NCBI GenBank assembly: GCA_020638295.1
Contig: JACKIU010000002.1
Coordinates: forward strand, 434,001 to 498,000
Origin: Rhodospirillales bacterium
GTDB lineage: Bacteria > Pseudomonadota > Alphaproteobacteria > Micavibrionales > Micavibrionaceae
Reading direction: 5' to 3'
DNA: 64,000 bases
The notes under the pieces are model-generated. The model did not search any database, was not told the origin of the DNA, and saw only the letters and a list, made by a program, of their open reading frames with translations. Made by a program: the position numbers and the translations under genes. Shown in pieces: positions 45,351 through 54,649 of this stretch. Each line of letters starts with the position of its first letter. Positions within the stretch are counted from its first letter, which is position 1.

Positions 45351-46409
45351 TTATCCTTTCGCGGTGGTGTTGGCGATGTTCAAGATCATGTCTTCATACT
45401 GTGCGCCGGCGTGTTCCCATGTGTATTCTCTGTGCACATAGTCCGCCCGCCTTTGCGCGTCTTTGTTCTCTAGCGCTTTTTGCGCGGCGGCGGCCAGATC
45501 CGTATCGTGCAGGGCGCCGAGGAAATCGGCGGTGATGATGTCTTTGGGGCCGGTGACGTTATAGGCGGCGACGGGGAGGCCGCAGGCCAAAGCCTCGATC
45601 AGGACCATGCCGAAAGTGTCTGTGCGTGAAGGGAAGACGAATAAATCTGCGGAGCGGTAATGGTCGGCGAGGTTTTGGCCGGTCTTTTTGCCGACAAAAA
45701 CGGCTTCGGGATATTTTTGTTCCAGCTCGGCTTTGGACGGGCCTTCGCCGACGATGACTTTTGAGCCGGGCCAGTTCATTTTCAGGAAGTCTTCAACACT
45801 CTTTTCAATGGCGATGCGGCCGACATACAGGGCAACGGGGCCTTTAAGGTCCTGAAAGAGGGTCTTTTTGCCAAGAGTGAAGGTGTCGAGGCAGACGCCA
45901 CGGGTGAGGCGGACCATCGGATTTTTAAAACCCCAGCCGCGTAAGGTGTCTTCGAGGCTTTGGGTGGCGACCGTCATGCCGGAGGAAGGGGCGTGGAAGC
46001 GCCGAACGAATTTCACAGCGTGTGCGTGGGCGTAATCATAGGCAAAGGGCAGGATTTCGGCGATGCGCTTGGCGGCATATTCAGGAAAACGGGTGTGAAA
46101 GGCGCTTGAGAAGGAGCGCGCGTGGCGCAGGCAGTATTTACGCCCTGCCCAGCCCATCGGGCCTTCGGTCGGCAGGTGGATGTGGTCGGGGTTATAGCGT
46201 TCAATGGCGCGTTTCAGGCGGCGATAAGGGAAGAGCGCCAGTTTGATTTCGCTATAGCCGGGCATCGGAAGGCAAAAGCCGAGATCGGACGGGCCGAGAA
46301 CCTTGATCTCATGATCGCGCTTTTTCAGTTCCGCGCCCAAGTGTTCGTAGGTGCGGACCACGCCGTTGATCTGGGGGTGCCATGCATCGCTGATAATGAG
46401 GATTTTCAT
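45351..46409 (-). CDS. Glycosyltransferase family 4 (GDP-mannose-dependent type)
   Basis: 352 residues, GT-B fold. N-terminal MKILIISDAWHPQINGVVRT is the start of alpha-mannosyltransferases of the MgtA/PimB-like group. HLPTEGPMGWAGRKYC is a conserved segment. The C-terminal nucleotide-sugar site is SRTDTFGMVLIEALACGLPV, the E-x7-E motif. Likely adds mannose or glucose to a membrane glycolipid on the cytoplasmic face; donor and acceptor are inferred only from similarity. Followed by cpdR on the same strand. Confidence 0.85.
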   Translation of the reverse strand: MKILIISDAWHPQINGVVRTYEHLGAELKKRDHEIKVLGPSDLGFCLPMPGYSEIKLALFPYRRLKRAIERYNPDHIHLPTEGPMGWAGRKYCLRHARSFSSAFHTRFPEYAAKRIAEILPFAYDYAHAHAVKFVRRFHAPSSGMTVATQSLEDTLRGWGFKNPMVRLTRGVCLDTFTLGKKTLFQDLKGPVALYVGRIAIEKSVEDFLKMNWPGSKVIVGEGPSKAELEQKYPEAVFVGKKTGQNLADHYRSADLFVFPSRTDTFGMVLIEALACGLPVAAYNVTGPKDIITADFLGALHDTDLAAAAQKALENKDAQRRADYVHREYTWEHAGAQYEDMILNIANTTAKG

Positions 46410-46516
46410 TCCGGCTTGTTCGTTTTTTACTCAAATGGTTTGTCATTTACGGCATAGTGTTTGCAGGCTCGGGCTATGCAAATCGCCTGTTGTGCAGTAT
46501 AGAAGGTTTTAACGTT

Positions 46517-47872
46517 ATGGCTTTCATAAAAATGATTAAGAGACTGAGCTTTTTGTTAGTAGTTGCGGCGCTTGTAGCTTTGCCGGGAGCGGCGAGCCGT
46601 GCGCAGAACTGTAACATCGAGTATGAGGCGATTGTGAAGCTGCGTGAGCCTACGGTTGGTTCCTATAATGTCTGGGACAGTATTTACGGGGAAATTCCTA
46701 CGGATGAGCGCTTTAAGAGCGCGATCGTGCTCGAAACCGGGACGGTGCTGGCGACTGGGGCGTTGATCGATCCGCAGCATAGCGACCGCAAGGATGTGTT
46801 GCTGGCGGAGATCGGGCGTAACGGCCGGGTTTTGTGGGGTAAGACGCACGAGGTGGCCGGGTTGGCCGATGTGGTCAAGGTTATACCGCATGACAAGGGG
46901 GCGATGGTGCTGGCCAATATTACCCCTGAAAAGGGGCGGCGCTATTTGTGGCTGGGCATTTTTAATCTTCAGGGGGATTTGCTGTCGAGCAAGACCATTA
47001 AAGATCGCACGAACCATGTGCGCGGGCACGATGTTGAATTTGGCGCGTCGGAAAAGTCTTACATTGTTGCGGCGTCGGCAGCGACGGTCAAAGGCGACGA
47101 GCCGGGATGGTCGGTGTTGTACCGGGTGAATACGTCCGGCGGGGTGATTTCGGATCATGCGTTTGTCATCGGTTCGGAAAATGCGATGTATGATTTGTTT
47201 CCAATGGATGATGGCGGATATGTGGCCAGCGGTTACATTGATAATGCATCGGGGCGTAAAACGGGATGGCTTATGCGGCTGGCCGATGATTTGCGGATGA
47301 TGTGGCAGCAATCTTATGCGCGCGGGGCCGGGGCTGAGTTGGTGCGGGGGCATACGATGCTGGCCGATACTCTGGCGGTGGTCGGCACGGCCTTACCCTC
47401 GGGTGAAGGCAACCGGGCGGCCTGGGTGATGGTGGTAAACGGTTTTAGCGGCGATGTGATCTGGCAACGTTACCTCAACGGCGCGCTGCATTTTGACGGG
47501 CGCGATGTAATGGTGAGTGAGGACGGTTTGATTAGCGTGCTTATCGACGGGCAAGCGCCTGAGAATTCCGGCGAGGTTGAGCATGTACGGCTCTTGACGC
47601 TTAATCCACGCGGCGTGATGTTTTCCAGTGATGAGTTTTTTAATGGCGAGGCGGTGAACGCTTATGCGTTGATGCCCAGTAAGGGGGCGGAACGGTTGAT
47701 TATCGGCGATACAAAAGTTGCTTATAAGATTGAGCATGGACAAAATGCGGATATGCCCGGGCCGCAAATGCCTGATGAGGTAGTGAGCAGTCTAGAAGGA
47801 TGGGTAGTTGGGGCGACGGGGGTTGATCCTTATCTCGATCCGTGCCGTGTCAAAAAACGGGAACTGCCTTAA
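46517..47872 (+). CDS. Secreted beta-propeller-like protein of unknown function
   Basis: 451 residues from ATG 46517 with a signal peptide (FLLVVAALVALPGAASRAQN, cut at A-QN). Below it are repeats of ~45-60 residues, each with a VLATGAL or YVASGYI strand followed by D/G and a W residue (for example GKTHEVAGLADVV, YVASGYIDNASGRKTGWLMR, VWVMVVNGFSGDVIWQR-like). This is the layout of a PQQ- or Kelch-like propeller. No active-site motif seen. The end overlaps the upstream frame of rluD and the gap to the rluD ATG is 14 bp, so they are likely cotranscribed. Confidence 0.7.
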   Translation: MAFIKMIKRLSFLLVVAALVALPGAASRAQNCNIEYEAIVKLREPTVGSYNVWDSIYGEIPTDERFKSAIVLETGTVLATGALIDPQHSDRKDVLLAEIGRNGRVLWGKTHEVAGLADVVKVIPHDKGAMVLANITPEKGRRYLWLGIFNLQGDLLSSKTIKDRTNHVRGHDVEFGASEKSYIVAASAATVKGDEPGWSVLYRVNTSGGVISDHAFVIGSENAMYDLFPMDDGGYVASGYIDNASGRKTGWLMRLADDLRMMWQQSYARGAGAELVRGHTMLADTLAVVGTALPSGEGNRAAWVMVVNGFSGDVIWQRYLNGALHFDGRDVMVSEDGLISVLIDGQAPENSGEVEHVRLLTLNPRGVMFSSDEFFNGEAVNAYALMPSKGAERLIIGDTKVAYKIEHGQNADMPGPQMPDEVVSSLEGWVVGATGVDPYLDPCRVKKRELP

Positions 47873-47886
47873 GATTTTGGTTTAAG

Positions 47887-48876
47887 ATGACGGATAGCGA
47901 TCAATCGAAAGAACCGTTGCGTTTTGTAATTGATGAGGTGAATGCCGGGCAGCGCCTTGATAAGGCTGTTGCGGCGTTGGCCGACGGGTTTTCCCGTTCG
48001 CGGTTGCAGGGGCTTATTCAATCCGGGGCGTTGCGTTTAAACGGGCTGGTGTGCGCGGATGCTTCGCATAAGGTGTCGCGCGGGAGTGTTGTCGAGATTG
48101 TTATCCCGCCGCTGGAAGAGGCCGCGCCGCAGCCGGAAGATATCCCGCTCGATATTGTGTATGAAGACGAGCATCTGCTGGTGATTAACAAGCCGGCCGG
48201 GCTGGTGGTGCATCCGGGGGCAGGCAATGTCAGCGGCACGCTGGTCAATGCGTTGCTTTATCATTGCGGGGAAAGCCTGTCGGGGATTGGCGGGGTGGCG
48301 CGACCGGGAATCGTGCACCGGCTGGATAAGGATACGAGCGGCCTGATGGTTGTGGCGAAAAATGATCAGGCACATCAGGGGCTTGCTGCGCAACTTGAAG
48401 ACCGGTCATTAAGCCGGGTGTATCAGGCGCTGGTGTTGAAAGTGCCGGTGCCGGTGAAGGGCTGCGTTGATATGCCGATCGGGCGGGATGCGCGCAATCG
48501 CTTAAAAATGGCGGTGAAAGGGCAAAGCGCCAAGGCGGCGCGCACGCATTACCGGGTTTTGAAGGCGTATGGCGAGGCGTTTAGTCTGGTGGAATGCAAG
48601 CTGGAGAGCGGGCGAACGCACCAGATCCGGGTGCATATGCAAGCGATCAAGCATCCGCTGATTGGCGATCCGCTTTATGGTCCGCAGGACACGGCGGTGC
48701 GGGCGGCGGCTAAAAAAGCCGGTTATGACGGCGAAATCGCGCAAAAGCTGATTGATTTTCCACGCCAGGCTCTGCATGCGCAGGTCATATCATTTATGCA
48801 TCCGGTGAGCGGGCGGGAACATCGCTATGAAGTCGATGCGCCGCAGGATTTTTTTAACCTATTGAAAATGTTATAA
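47887..48876 (+). CDS. rluD: Ribosomal large-subunit pseudouridine synthase RluD
   Basis: 329 residues. An S4-like RNA-binding domain (NAGQRLDKAVAALADGFSRS) is followed by the RluA catalytic domain with IVHRLDKDTSGLMVVAKNDQ, where D147 is the catalytic aspartate. LESGRTHQIRVHMQAIKHPL is the other signature, and LVINKPAGLVVHPG is also typical. RluD modifies the helix 69 stem-loop of 23S rRNA. Start ATG 47887. In many alphaproteobacteria rluD is followed by rpoH; here it is not, which fits a rearrangement breakpoint just downstream. Confidence 0.94.
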   Translation: MTDSDQSKEPLRFVIDEVNAGQRLDKAVAALADGFSRSRLQGLIQSGALRLNGLVCADASHKVSRGSVVEIVIPPLEEAAPQPEDIPLDIVYEDEHLLVINKPAGLVVHPGAGNVSGTLVNALLYHCGESLSGIGGVARPGIVHRLDKDTSGLMVVAKNDQAHQGLAAQLEDRSLSRVYQALVLKVPVPVKGCVDMPIGRDARNRLKMAVKGQSAKAARTHYRVLKAYGEAFSLVECKLESGRTHQIRVHMQAIKHPLIGDPLYGPQDTAVRAAAKKAGYDGEIAQKLIDFPRQALHAQVISFMHPVSGREHRYEVDAPQDFFNLLKML

Positions 48877-48944
48877 AAAAATTAAATAGATAAAATTTTA
48901 GATAAAATTTTCGCAATTTTGTTGTATTTACATAAAATTTTATG

Positions 48945-49197
48945 TATTCTAAAAATATAAGGTCAGTGCGTAAGACCGGCTTTGAGCAAGGGGGGCAAGG
49001 GCAAATATTTAGGCCCCCCGCCTCAGACGTAAGAGAACGAATTTATGGTGAGCATAAACGGACAGACTGCGGAGCATGTAATACAACAGTAGAGTTTTTT
49101 GAATCTCCTTTTAAAACAACTACTTAATGAGACACATTTTTGAGACTACTTCATCCGATCTGGTACCTCTAAACCGCCCCTTGGGGCGGATTTTTTT
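48945..49197 (+). ncRNA. Possible non-coding RNA of unknown family
   Basis: AT-rich sequence (48885-48960) with TATAAG-like elements leads into a structured stretch: GGTC-AGTGCGTAA-GACC hairpin near 48960, a longer TGAG...GGGGGGC/GCCCCCC...CTCA hairpin near 48990, and a strong rho-independent terminator at 49174. The span from ~48960 to the terminator is ~235 bases. A frame of 61 codons (48942-49127) exists, without a ribosome site. It matches no 6S, tmRNA, SRP or RNase P feature that I can recognise. It could also be the tail of the rluD transcript. Confidence 0.35.
49174..49197 (+). terminator. Rho-independent terminator
   Basis: CCGCCCC-TT-GGGGCGG followed by A and seven T: a 7-bp perfect stem. 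Confidence 0.9.
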
Positions 49198-49312
49198 GTC
49201 TGAGATCTATGATATGGTGGTGGTCTAATCGCGTTTGCGAAAGGCCACACAGGCTGCTTCTTCCTCCGGCGACAAAACCGTTGCGCATCTTCACGCGCCC
49301 GGATCAGATCAG

Positions 49313-50062
49313 CTATTCCACACCACACTGCAACTCAATCACCCCATCGGCACGCTCAACGTTACGGCATTTAGTATTTCGGAACATCGCCTGCGTATAG
49401 GCCGCCTCAAGATCTTGAACGCGTAAGCCCGCCTTTTCCAGCTCACCGTCGATCACCTCACGCAAAAACGCCTGCTCTAGTTTGGGATAGCGCCGCTTAT
49501 TTTCAGGAAATGAGTCCTGATAATACAACCCCAAAATCGCCGCCACCGCGGGAATATCAAAATCGCCGCCAACCGAACGTAAATCCCCGAACCGCCCGTG
49601 AATATCGTCAACGGCCACACGCTCGCGCAAAGCCTGCTCACTGATTTTATGTTTTGCGAGAAGTTTACGTCCTTCTTCGGCAATCTCCGGAAACTCGGAA
49701 TCAACTACGGCCAGCATACGCTGGGTAACTTTCGATTCATCAAAAGGCGATTGCAAAACAACCCCGGCCCTTTTAGCAAGAATTTCATAAGCAATATTCC
49801 GCCGTCTTTCCTCTGCCTTCGTTTCATACAAGGCACGCAACTCCGCTTCGCGCTCACCGCCGCAACGCCCAGCATATGGCTGCCTAGGGTCTTCGTACTC
49901 ACGATCCGACTGCACCTGCCCGTTCACCACAACGGTTTCACGCACAACGATATCGCAATCATCCGTAATAATCGGATCACGAATAATATCTCGGGTCACA
50001 GAACATCCTGCCACCAAAACCACAGGCAAAACCACAGCACTTCGAAAATGACACATTAACAT
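49313..50062 (-). CDS. Lipoprotein of unknown function (249 aa)
   Basis: Starts MLMCHFRSAVVLPVVLVAGC, a signal peptide with lipobox LVAGC (C20); GAGG seven bases before the ATG. The mature part is helical and charged (ALYETKAEERRRNIAYEILA, SEFPEIAEEGRKLLAKHKIS) with six cysteines, one pair near the N-terminus and one near the C-terminus. No family recognised. It ends ~140 bp from the terminator at 49174. Confidence 0.7.
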   Translation of the reverse strand: MLMCHFRSAVVLPVVLVAGCSVTRDIIRDPIITDDCDIVVRETVVVNGQVQSDREYEDPRQPYAGRCGGEREAELRALYETKAEERRRNIAYEILAKRAGVVLQSPFDESKVTQRMLAVVDSEFPEIAEEGRKLLAKHKISEQALRERVAVDDIHGRFGDLRSVGGDFDIPAVAAILGLYYQDSFPENKRRYPKLEQAFLREVIDGELEKAGLRVQDLEAAYTQAMFRNTKCRNVERADGVIELQCGVE

Positions 50063-50141
50063 CGAAAAACCTCAAAACCAAAAATTCACGAGTACCGCAC
50101 ACTATATAATTGTCATAATAAAGTCAAGAAAAAGCGACTAC

Positions 50142-50169
50142 AAAAAAGAGCCGCTCTCAAAGCGGCTCT
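50142..50169 (-). terminator. Rho-independent terminator for the 50201-51388 gene
   Basis: Minus strand: AGAGCCGCT-TTGAG-AGCGGCTCT then TTTTTG, a 9-bp stem. Confidence 0.88.
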
Positions 50170-50200
50170 AACTTAAACTTACTTAGAAAATACAAATTCT

Positions 50201-51388
50201 TTAGTTATTGGCAGGGGCAAACAAGAACTTAACGGCCGCATCACCATATCGAACCACGCAACCATGCTCATCTTCAGAGCCTCGAGTAGGATTCAAAGCT
50301 ATAGATTGATTAATCGCTCTGACCATCGCACCCTCTAGCTTAGAGTTTTGAGCGGGGTTCACCTTAGGGTTATAAATTCCAAGGTTACCACAGTGATCCA
50401 TAGCTTTAAGAGCAATACCTTTCGCTGCACCAATGCGCGCAACATTAGCCGCACCATCCTGACGAATTTTCTCAACAGTAGCTTGATGCTGGCCTTTAAG
50501 CTCAAGACGCTTATACCCTTCATCAAGTTTATCCCACTCATCCCATAGACATGTCAGGGTTTTGCTCTGAGGGATTTTCAACTCTTCCAATTTTGCTTTT
50601 CTGGCATCCGGACCTTCTTGACCTTTACCCAGCAAATGGAGTTCACGAACGGTATAACCACTATCATTCAGTTCAACACCGCCACCCGGTACATAAGAGA
50701 ACGAAAGACCGGCATAATTGGCAAAAACACCACCAGCTGTCAAACCAAAGCTGTAACTTGGCACACATGTCTTCACAACGTTAACGCTTGAATGAGCAAC
50801 ATTCGTTGCTGCACCCTGACGTGCATCAATTTTTGTCTTGTTCGAAGACTGATCACGCGCATCAACTTCAACCCCTTGTTGTTGCGTCACAGGGGCAGTT
50901 TCGACTTCAACCCGTTGATCCTGCGCCAGAGGACCAGTCTGAACTTCAACTGGTGTCGTGACCTCAACGCCTTGTGTCACAGGGCCATCCCCTCCAACAT
51001 CGACACCGACTTCAACGGGCGTTTCAACACGCACATCGGTTGTGTCACCGGAAATTTCAACAGGAGTTGTGACGGAAACAGGCGTTGTCACACCGACCTC
51101 GGGGCCACCAATATTGTAAGTGTCATTCGATTGAAACTCAACCCCAGCACTTGCTCCAGGGTTTGAGTTAAAATTAACACCCGCTCCGGCCACAGAAGCG
51201 GCATTTGAAGTGGAATTAAAGCTGTCTTCCGCTTCAAAACCTGAATTCGCTTCGGCTGTATTCGTCATGTTATCACCAAAATGATTGTACTGATTACCAA
51301 TTTCATCACCATCACGAGCCTGCGCCGCGCCAGACATTGCAACAGCCAGTACACTCGCAATAACACCACTTGTATTAATCTTACTCAT
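50201..51388 (-). CDS. Secreted protein with TPVEV repeats, unknown function
   Basis: 395 residues with a signal peptide cut near GAAQA-RD (residue 24). The region ~95-190 is a low-complexity strand array: units such as VSVTTPVEI, VRVETPVEVGVDVG, VEVTTPVEVQ, VEVETAPV and VEVDARD. The N-terminal third is Asn/Ser/Gly-rich (NMTNTAEANSGFEAEDSFNS). The C-terminal half is a compact domain with four cysteines (TCVPSYSFGLTAGGV, CLWDEW, DHCGNLGIYNP, HGCVVRYGDA). The layout suits an exported structural or adhesive protein. A terminator follows immediately. Upstream (51389-51551) is an AT-rich promoter region shared with the divergent gene at 51552. Confidence 0.7.
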   Translation of the reverse strand: MSKINTSGVIASVLAVAMSGAAQARDGDEIGNQYNHFGDNMTNTAEANSGFEAEDSFNSTSNAASVAGAGVNFNSNPGASAGVEFQSNDTYNIGGPEVGVTTPVSVTTPVEISGDTTDVRVETPVEVGVDVGGDGPVTQGVEVTTPVEVQTGPLAQDQRVEVETAPVTQQQGVEVDARDQSSNKTKIDARQGAATNVAHSSVNVVKTCVPSYSFGLTAGGVFANYAGLSFSYVPGGGVELNDSGYTVRELHLLGKGQEGPDARKAKLEELKIPQSKTLTCLWDEWDKLDEGYKRLELKGQHQATVEKIRQDGAANVARIGAAKGIALKAMDHCGNLGIYNPKVNPAQNSKLEGAMVRAINQSIALNPTRGSEDEHGCVVRYGDAAVKFLFAPANN

Positions 51389-51551
51389 CTCATCACCTCA
51401 TTGGTCGAGTTAAAAAATCAAAAGAATTCTGTAAAGAATACGCATCACATTCCATAACCTTAAACTTATGTCAAGATATTTTGGAAAACATTTTATTTGC
51501 ATAATTTTAAAGCCGGCGCTATAACACCCCTCTCATTTGGAATATTGAAAT

Positions 51552-53321
51552 ATGAGCGCAGCCGCCGCCACACAGCTTTATATGCCCACGCCCCCTCTGC
51601 GCGATCATTGGCAACGCGCCGGAGCCGTGGCTGAGCGCGCCAAAACCGCGCTGTACAGCCGCGCCCGTAAAATCACCGACAGCAAGCTGACCAGAACCTT
51701 TGCCAAAGCCGCCATGGGTGCCGGATGCATCATGGCGTTTAAATCCGCCGCTGTCGGTCTGGCCGGGTCTTTCGGAGCCAGCGCCGCACTGGGCGGCGCT
51801 ACCGCTGGAACTTTCATCACCGGCTATCAGGCCATTAAAGATTACCGTGCCCAAGATAAACAGCGCCCGCAAGGTATCTGGAACATAGTTAAGGACTTCT
51901 TCTGCTTCCTCGGTGAGAATAAATGGAAATATACAGGAAAACTGCTCAAAAACTCCGGTGCAGCCGCCCTCGGCGGCACTGCCCTCCTTGAGTTCCTTGA
52001 AATGTTCGCTCCCCTCGCAAACGCCGGAGAGATAGACGATCTGCAAACACCGGAAAGACTTGCCAATAATTATCAACAATCATCAGAGCCGGAAATAACC
52101 ACCCCACCGCCAGCAGAAGCGACCGTAACAGAAGAAATTCTTGCAACAGAAACAACAGAGCCGCAAACCGCCGTAACGCAGGCTGAACCTCCGGAAACCG
52201 CTGCCGCCCCGACCCTCACCCCGCTGGATAAACTAAGCCAGCTTAACCACGATGAATTCTCAGGCCGCGCCGCCAAGACCTTATCTTACGCCGAAAAAGG
52301 TCATGACTGGGCCGTCAAGGAAATGGCCATCCACCTCTTGCGCGAAAATAACGGCTCCCCGCTCAACCGTGAACTCGCCGTTGAACTGCTGCAAATCGCC
52401 GAACACAGCGACAACCCAAAAATCGCAGACCAAGCCTCACGCGATCTGGATATCATCCGCGAACGCTGGCCGGAAGCCTTCGTGCAAGAAGAGATAACCA
52501 TCGCTGAAACACCTGCGCTTGAGCCTGAAACAGCAGCAACAGTAATAAAATCGCCTCCCCCAGAAGCCCCGGTTTCTGAAGAGCAAATCATAGCTCAGCC
52601 GCTCTCCCCGCTCGAACGTCTCGCAGCCCTCAACCCGCAGGATTTTAATGAGCGCGGCCAATATGTCCTGCAATTCGCCGAAAAAGGCCACGGCTGGGCG
52701 CTCAACGAAATGGCTTCGTCCCTGCTGTATGAAGGCAACGGCTCCCCGCAAAACCGAAAACTCGCCGTCGAGCTTTACAAACTCGCTCAGGAAAGTGGCA
52801 ATGCAAATGCAATCGAACACGCCACAAAAGACCTAGCCGCCATCGAACGCCTCTGGGGCGTCAACACCATTATGAGTGAAACACAAATAGCCGAACAAAC
52901 GCCGCCGCAGGATACAAAAACCGCCCTGCACTGCATCGCCCGGCCCTCTTTCACCAGCCTCGAGCTTCAATGCACCATGAATACGGACATGGTGATTGCA
53001 GGCGATACCATCAAAATGTCCCTGCCTCAGGCCGATATCACCGCATTTCCCAAACTTCCCGATAAACTGCTGGCTGCTTTCTCAAACACCGCTGGTGCGG
53101 ATACGCTGCCCGAAACAGCCTTCAGCTCTCCGCAACCTTGCGAAGATATAAAAATCGACCCGACCCACCAGAATCTCTTGAGCTTCCGTTGTGAATTCGA
53201 GGGGGCAAACCTGTACACATCCGGCACCTATAGCATCGGGGACTTCGCGCTGAGCGTCAACCCAACCCCGCAAACCATTGCCAGCGCACCAACCGCCTCC
53301 CCCAGACTCGGCGCGTTGTAA
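51552..53321 (+). CDS. Membrane protein with two duplicated Sel1-like repeats
   Basis: 589 residues. Two hydrophobic stretches (~50-95, GAGCIMAFKSAAVGLAGSFG; ~130-155, AAALGGTALLEFLEMFAPLA) place the N-terminus in the membrane. A Thr/Pro/Glu-rich linker follows, then two copies of an ~85-residue module: residues ~222-308 (PLDKLSQLNHDEFSGRAAKT ... NGSPLNRELAVELLQIAEHS) and ~351-437 (PLERLAALNPQDFNERGQYV ... NGSPQNRKLAVELYKLAQES). The LA.ELY.LA..SG pattern resembles Sel1 repeats. A strand-rich ~130-residue C-terminal domain holds two Cys pairs. Function unknown; it opens the plus-strand block that leads to the pilin genes. Confidence 0.7.
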   Translation: MSAAAATQLYMPTPPLRDHWQRAGAVAERAKTALYSRARKITDSKLTRTFAKAAMGAGCIMAFKSAAVGLAGSFGASAALGGATAGTFITGYQAIKDYRAQDKQRPQGIWNIVKDFFCFLGENKWKYTGKLLKNSGAAALGGTALLEFLEMFAPLANAGEIDDLQTPERLANNYQQSSEPEITTPPPAEATVTEEILATETTEPQTAVTQAEPPETAAAPTLTPLDKLSQLNHDEFSGRAAKTLSYAEKGHDWAVKEMAIHLLRENNGSPLNRELAVELLQIAEHSDNPKIADQASRDLDIIRERWPEAFVQEEITIAETPALEPETAATVIKSPPPEAPVSEEQIIAQPLSPLERLAALNPQDFNERGQYVLQFAEKGHGWALNEMASSLLYEGNGSPQNRKLAVELYKLAQESGNANAIEHATKDLAAIERLWGVNTIMSETQIAEQTPPQDTKTALHCIARPSFTSLELQCTMNTDMVIAGDTIKMSLPQADITAFPKLPDKLLAAFSNTAGADTLPETAFSSPQPCEDIKIDPTHQNLLSFRCEFEGANLYTSGTYSIGDFALSVNPTPQTIASAPTASPRLGAL

Positions 53322-53456
53322 AGAACGAAAGCCCGCGGCCCCATAAAATTTGCTTCTCACCGCTCACAGGCCTACATTACCCCTGTAAAAAACAGTTGCA
53401 TTTACGCAATAAATTTTACATAGTGCTCAAGCGCACTAAAACGATAAGGCGACGCT

Positions 53457-54356
53457 ATGTCCTTAATGAACGAAAAAGAGACGGACAACACACCTCAAGA
53501 CGCCCCCGAAAGCCCGCGGCGGCGGCGGTTTATGATTGCAGCAGCTCTTGCAACGACGGCTGCTGCCATTCCTTCCGCCTTACTAATGCTCAGAGGCAAT
53601 AAAGACGACACCTCCCCGGACGAAAAAGCCGCCCTGTACAAACAAACATACAAAGATAATATTGATGCCATCGCCAATCTGGCCTTAGGCTTTGGACACA
53701 GAGCAGCCGATCATTGTGAATTGGAATTGACAAGGGAACAACAAGCAACGGCCAATGAGAAGCCTGCATCCATCTCGGGACAACAGCAACGCGCGGCCAA
53801 AAACATCGACAAGATCACACAAGTACAAGACCTGACAACAGCCGTGATCATGCAATATGCCACTCACGCCGCTCTGGATGAAAGCCCGCAGCTCTACCGC
53901 CGTGTCTATCAGGCCCGCCATCAACTTCAGGAGCTTTACGACCGAGGCTATGTCATTATGGGGGATAAATTGCCAAATGACCGACCGCCAACTCAAAACA
54001 CCCAAGCCGTCCATTATAGCGCGAAAGTTCTAGGAACATGCGCGCCCGGCCAAACAGGTACAACATTAGAAACCAACCACCAAAGCCAATGTCCGGACAT
54101 TGTTATGATCGACGATGACAACAAGGATTATGTGATCTTCAGAGTGCTGGATAAAATTCACCATGATTTAATAGTCGATAAAGCCGATTCATCAAGAATC
54201 GGGCACTATTTCCGTTATCTGGAAGACGTAGAAATCCATACCCACCGGATCGACCCCCTGTTCAAGAACCGTTACGTAACCTACGACGGAACCTCCATCG
54301 ACAGCTATTTCCCTGATCCCCCCTGCACCCCTGAAATCGTCGCACATAACGATTAA
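53457..54356 (+). CDS. Exported or anchored protein with an RR-type signal, unknown function
   Basis: 299 residues. The N-terminus has PRRRRFMIAAALATTAAAIP, a twin-arginine-like motif followed by a hydrophobic helix; the tat genes at 30571-33190 would provide the route, if the signal is genuine. The rest is helical (QQRAAKNIDKITQVQDLTTA, YQARHQLQELYDRGYVIMGD) with a mixed end holding DIVMIDDDNKDYVIFRVLDK. No family recognised. AAGG precedes the ATG. It is divergent from nothing and 135 bp after the Sel1-like gene, so possibly cotranscribed. Confidence 0.6.
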   Translation: MSLMNEKETDNTPQDAPESPRRRRFMIAAALATTAAAIPSALLMLRGNKDDTSPDEKAALYKQTYKDNIDAIANLALGFGHRAADHCELELTREQQATANEKPASISGQQQRAAKNIDKITQVQDLTTAVIMQYATHAALDESPQLYRRVYQARHQLQELYDRGYVIMGDKLPNDRPPTQNTQAVHYSAKVLGTCAPGQTGTTLETNHQSQCPDIVMIDDDNKDYVIFRVLDKIHHDLIVDKADSSRIGHYFRYLEDVEIHTHRIDPLFKNRYVTYDGTSIDSYFPDPPCTPEIVAHND

Positions 54357-54399
54357 TTGAGCATAAAACGCTCCAAACACGCTACACATACACCCCAAA

Positions 54400-54575
54400 A
54401 CTTCTCATAAATACATAATGATATGTTCATATATCTAAAACATTTACGTACACCCCCCAAATCTCTATAAAAAATAAAAAATAATAATATTAAAAATCAA
54501 TATGTTAAACAAAATTCCCTTATCAAAATAAAATTTTAATCAATTTTTAAAGTGATTTTTGCTATTCTGAGAGAG
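54400..54575. promoter_or_regulatory. AT-rich region upstream of the pilin block
   Basis: About 175 bp of very AT-rich DNA with runs such as AAAAAATAAAAAATAATAAT and TTTTAATCAATTTTTAAAG. It lies directly upstream of the first pilin-like gene and is the obvious place for a regulated or horizontally marked promoter; I cannot assign -35/-10 boxes securely. Confidence 0.45.
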
Positions 54576-54649
54576 TGGGAGGCATATGTCCTCCGAGATC
54601 TGGCGTGCTGGCACGTCATAAAAACAAAATTAGAGCATGGGGAAAAACA

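Noticed and set aside
48942..49127. 61-codon frame MYSKNIRSVRK...
   Set aside because: No ribosome site, lies across strong hairpins before a terminator; kept only as part of the RNA candidate.
48945..49197. 6S RNA, split tmRNA, SRP RNA or RNase P RNA
   Set aside because: I looked for the tag-coding segment, T-loop, GGAAGGAAGC and other family cores and found none.
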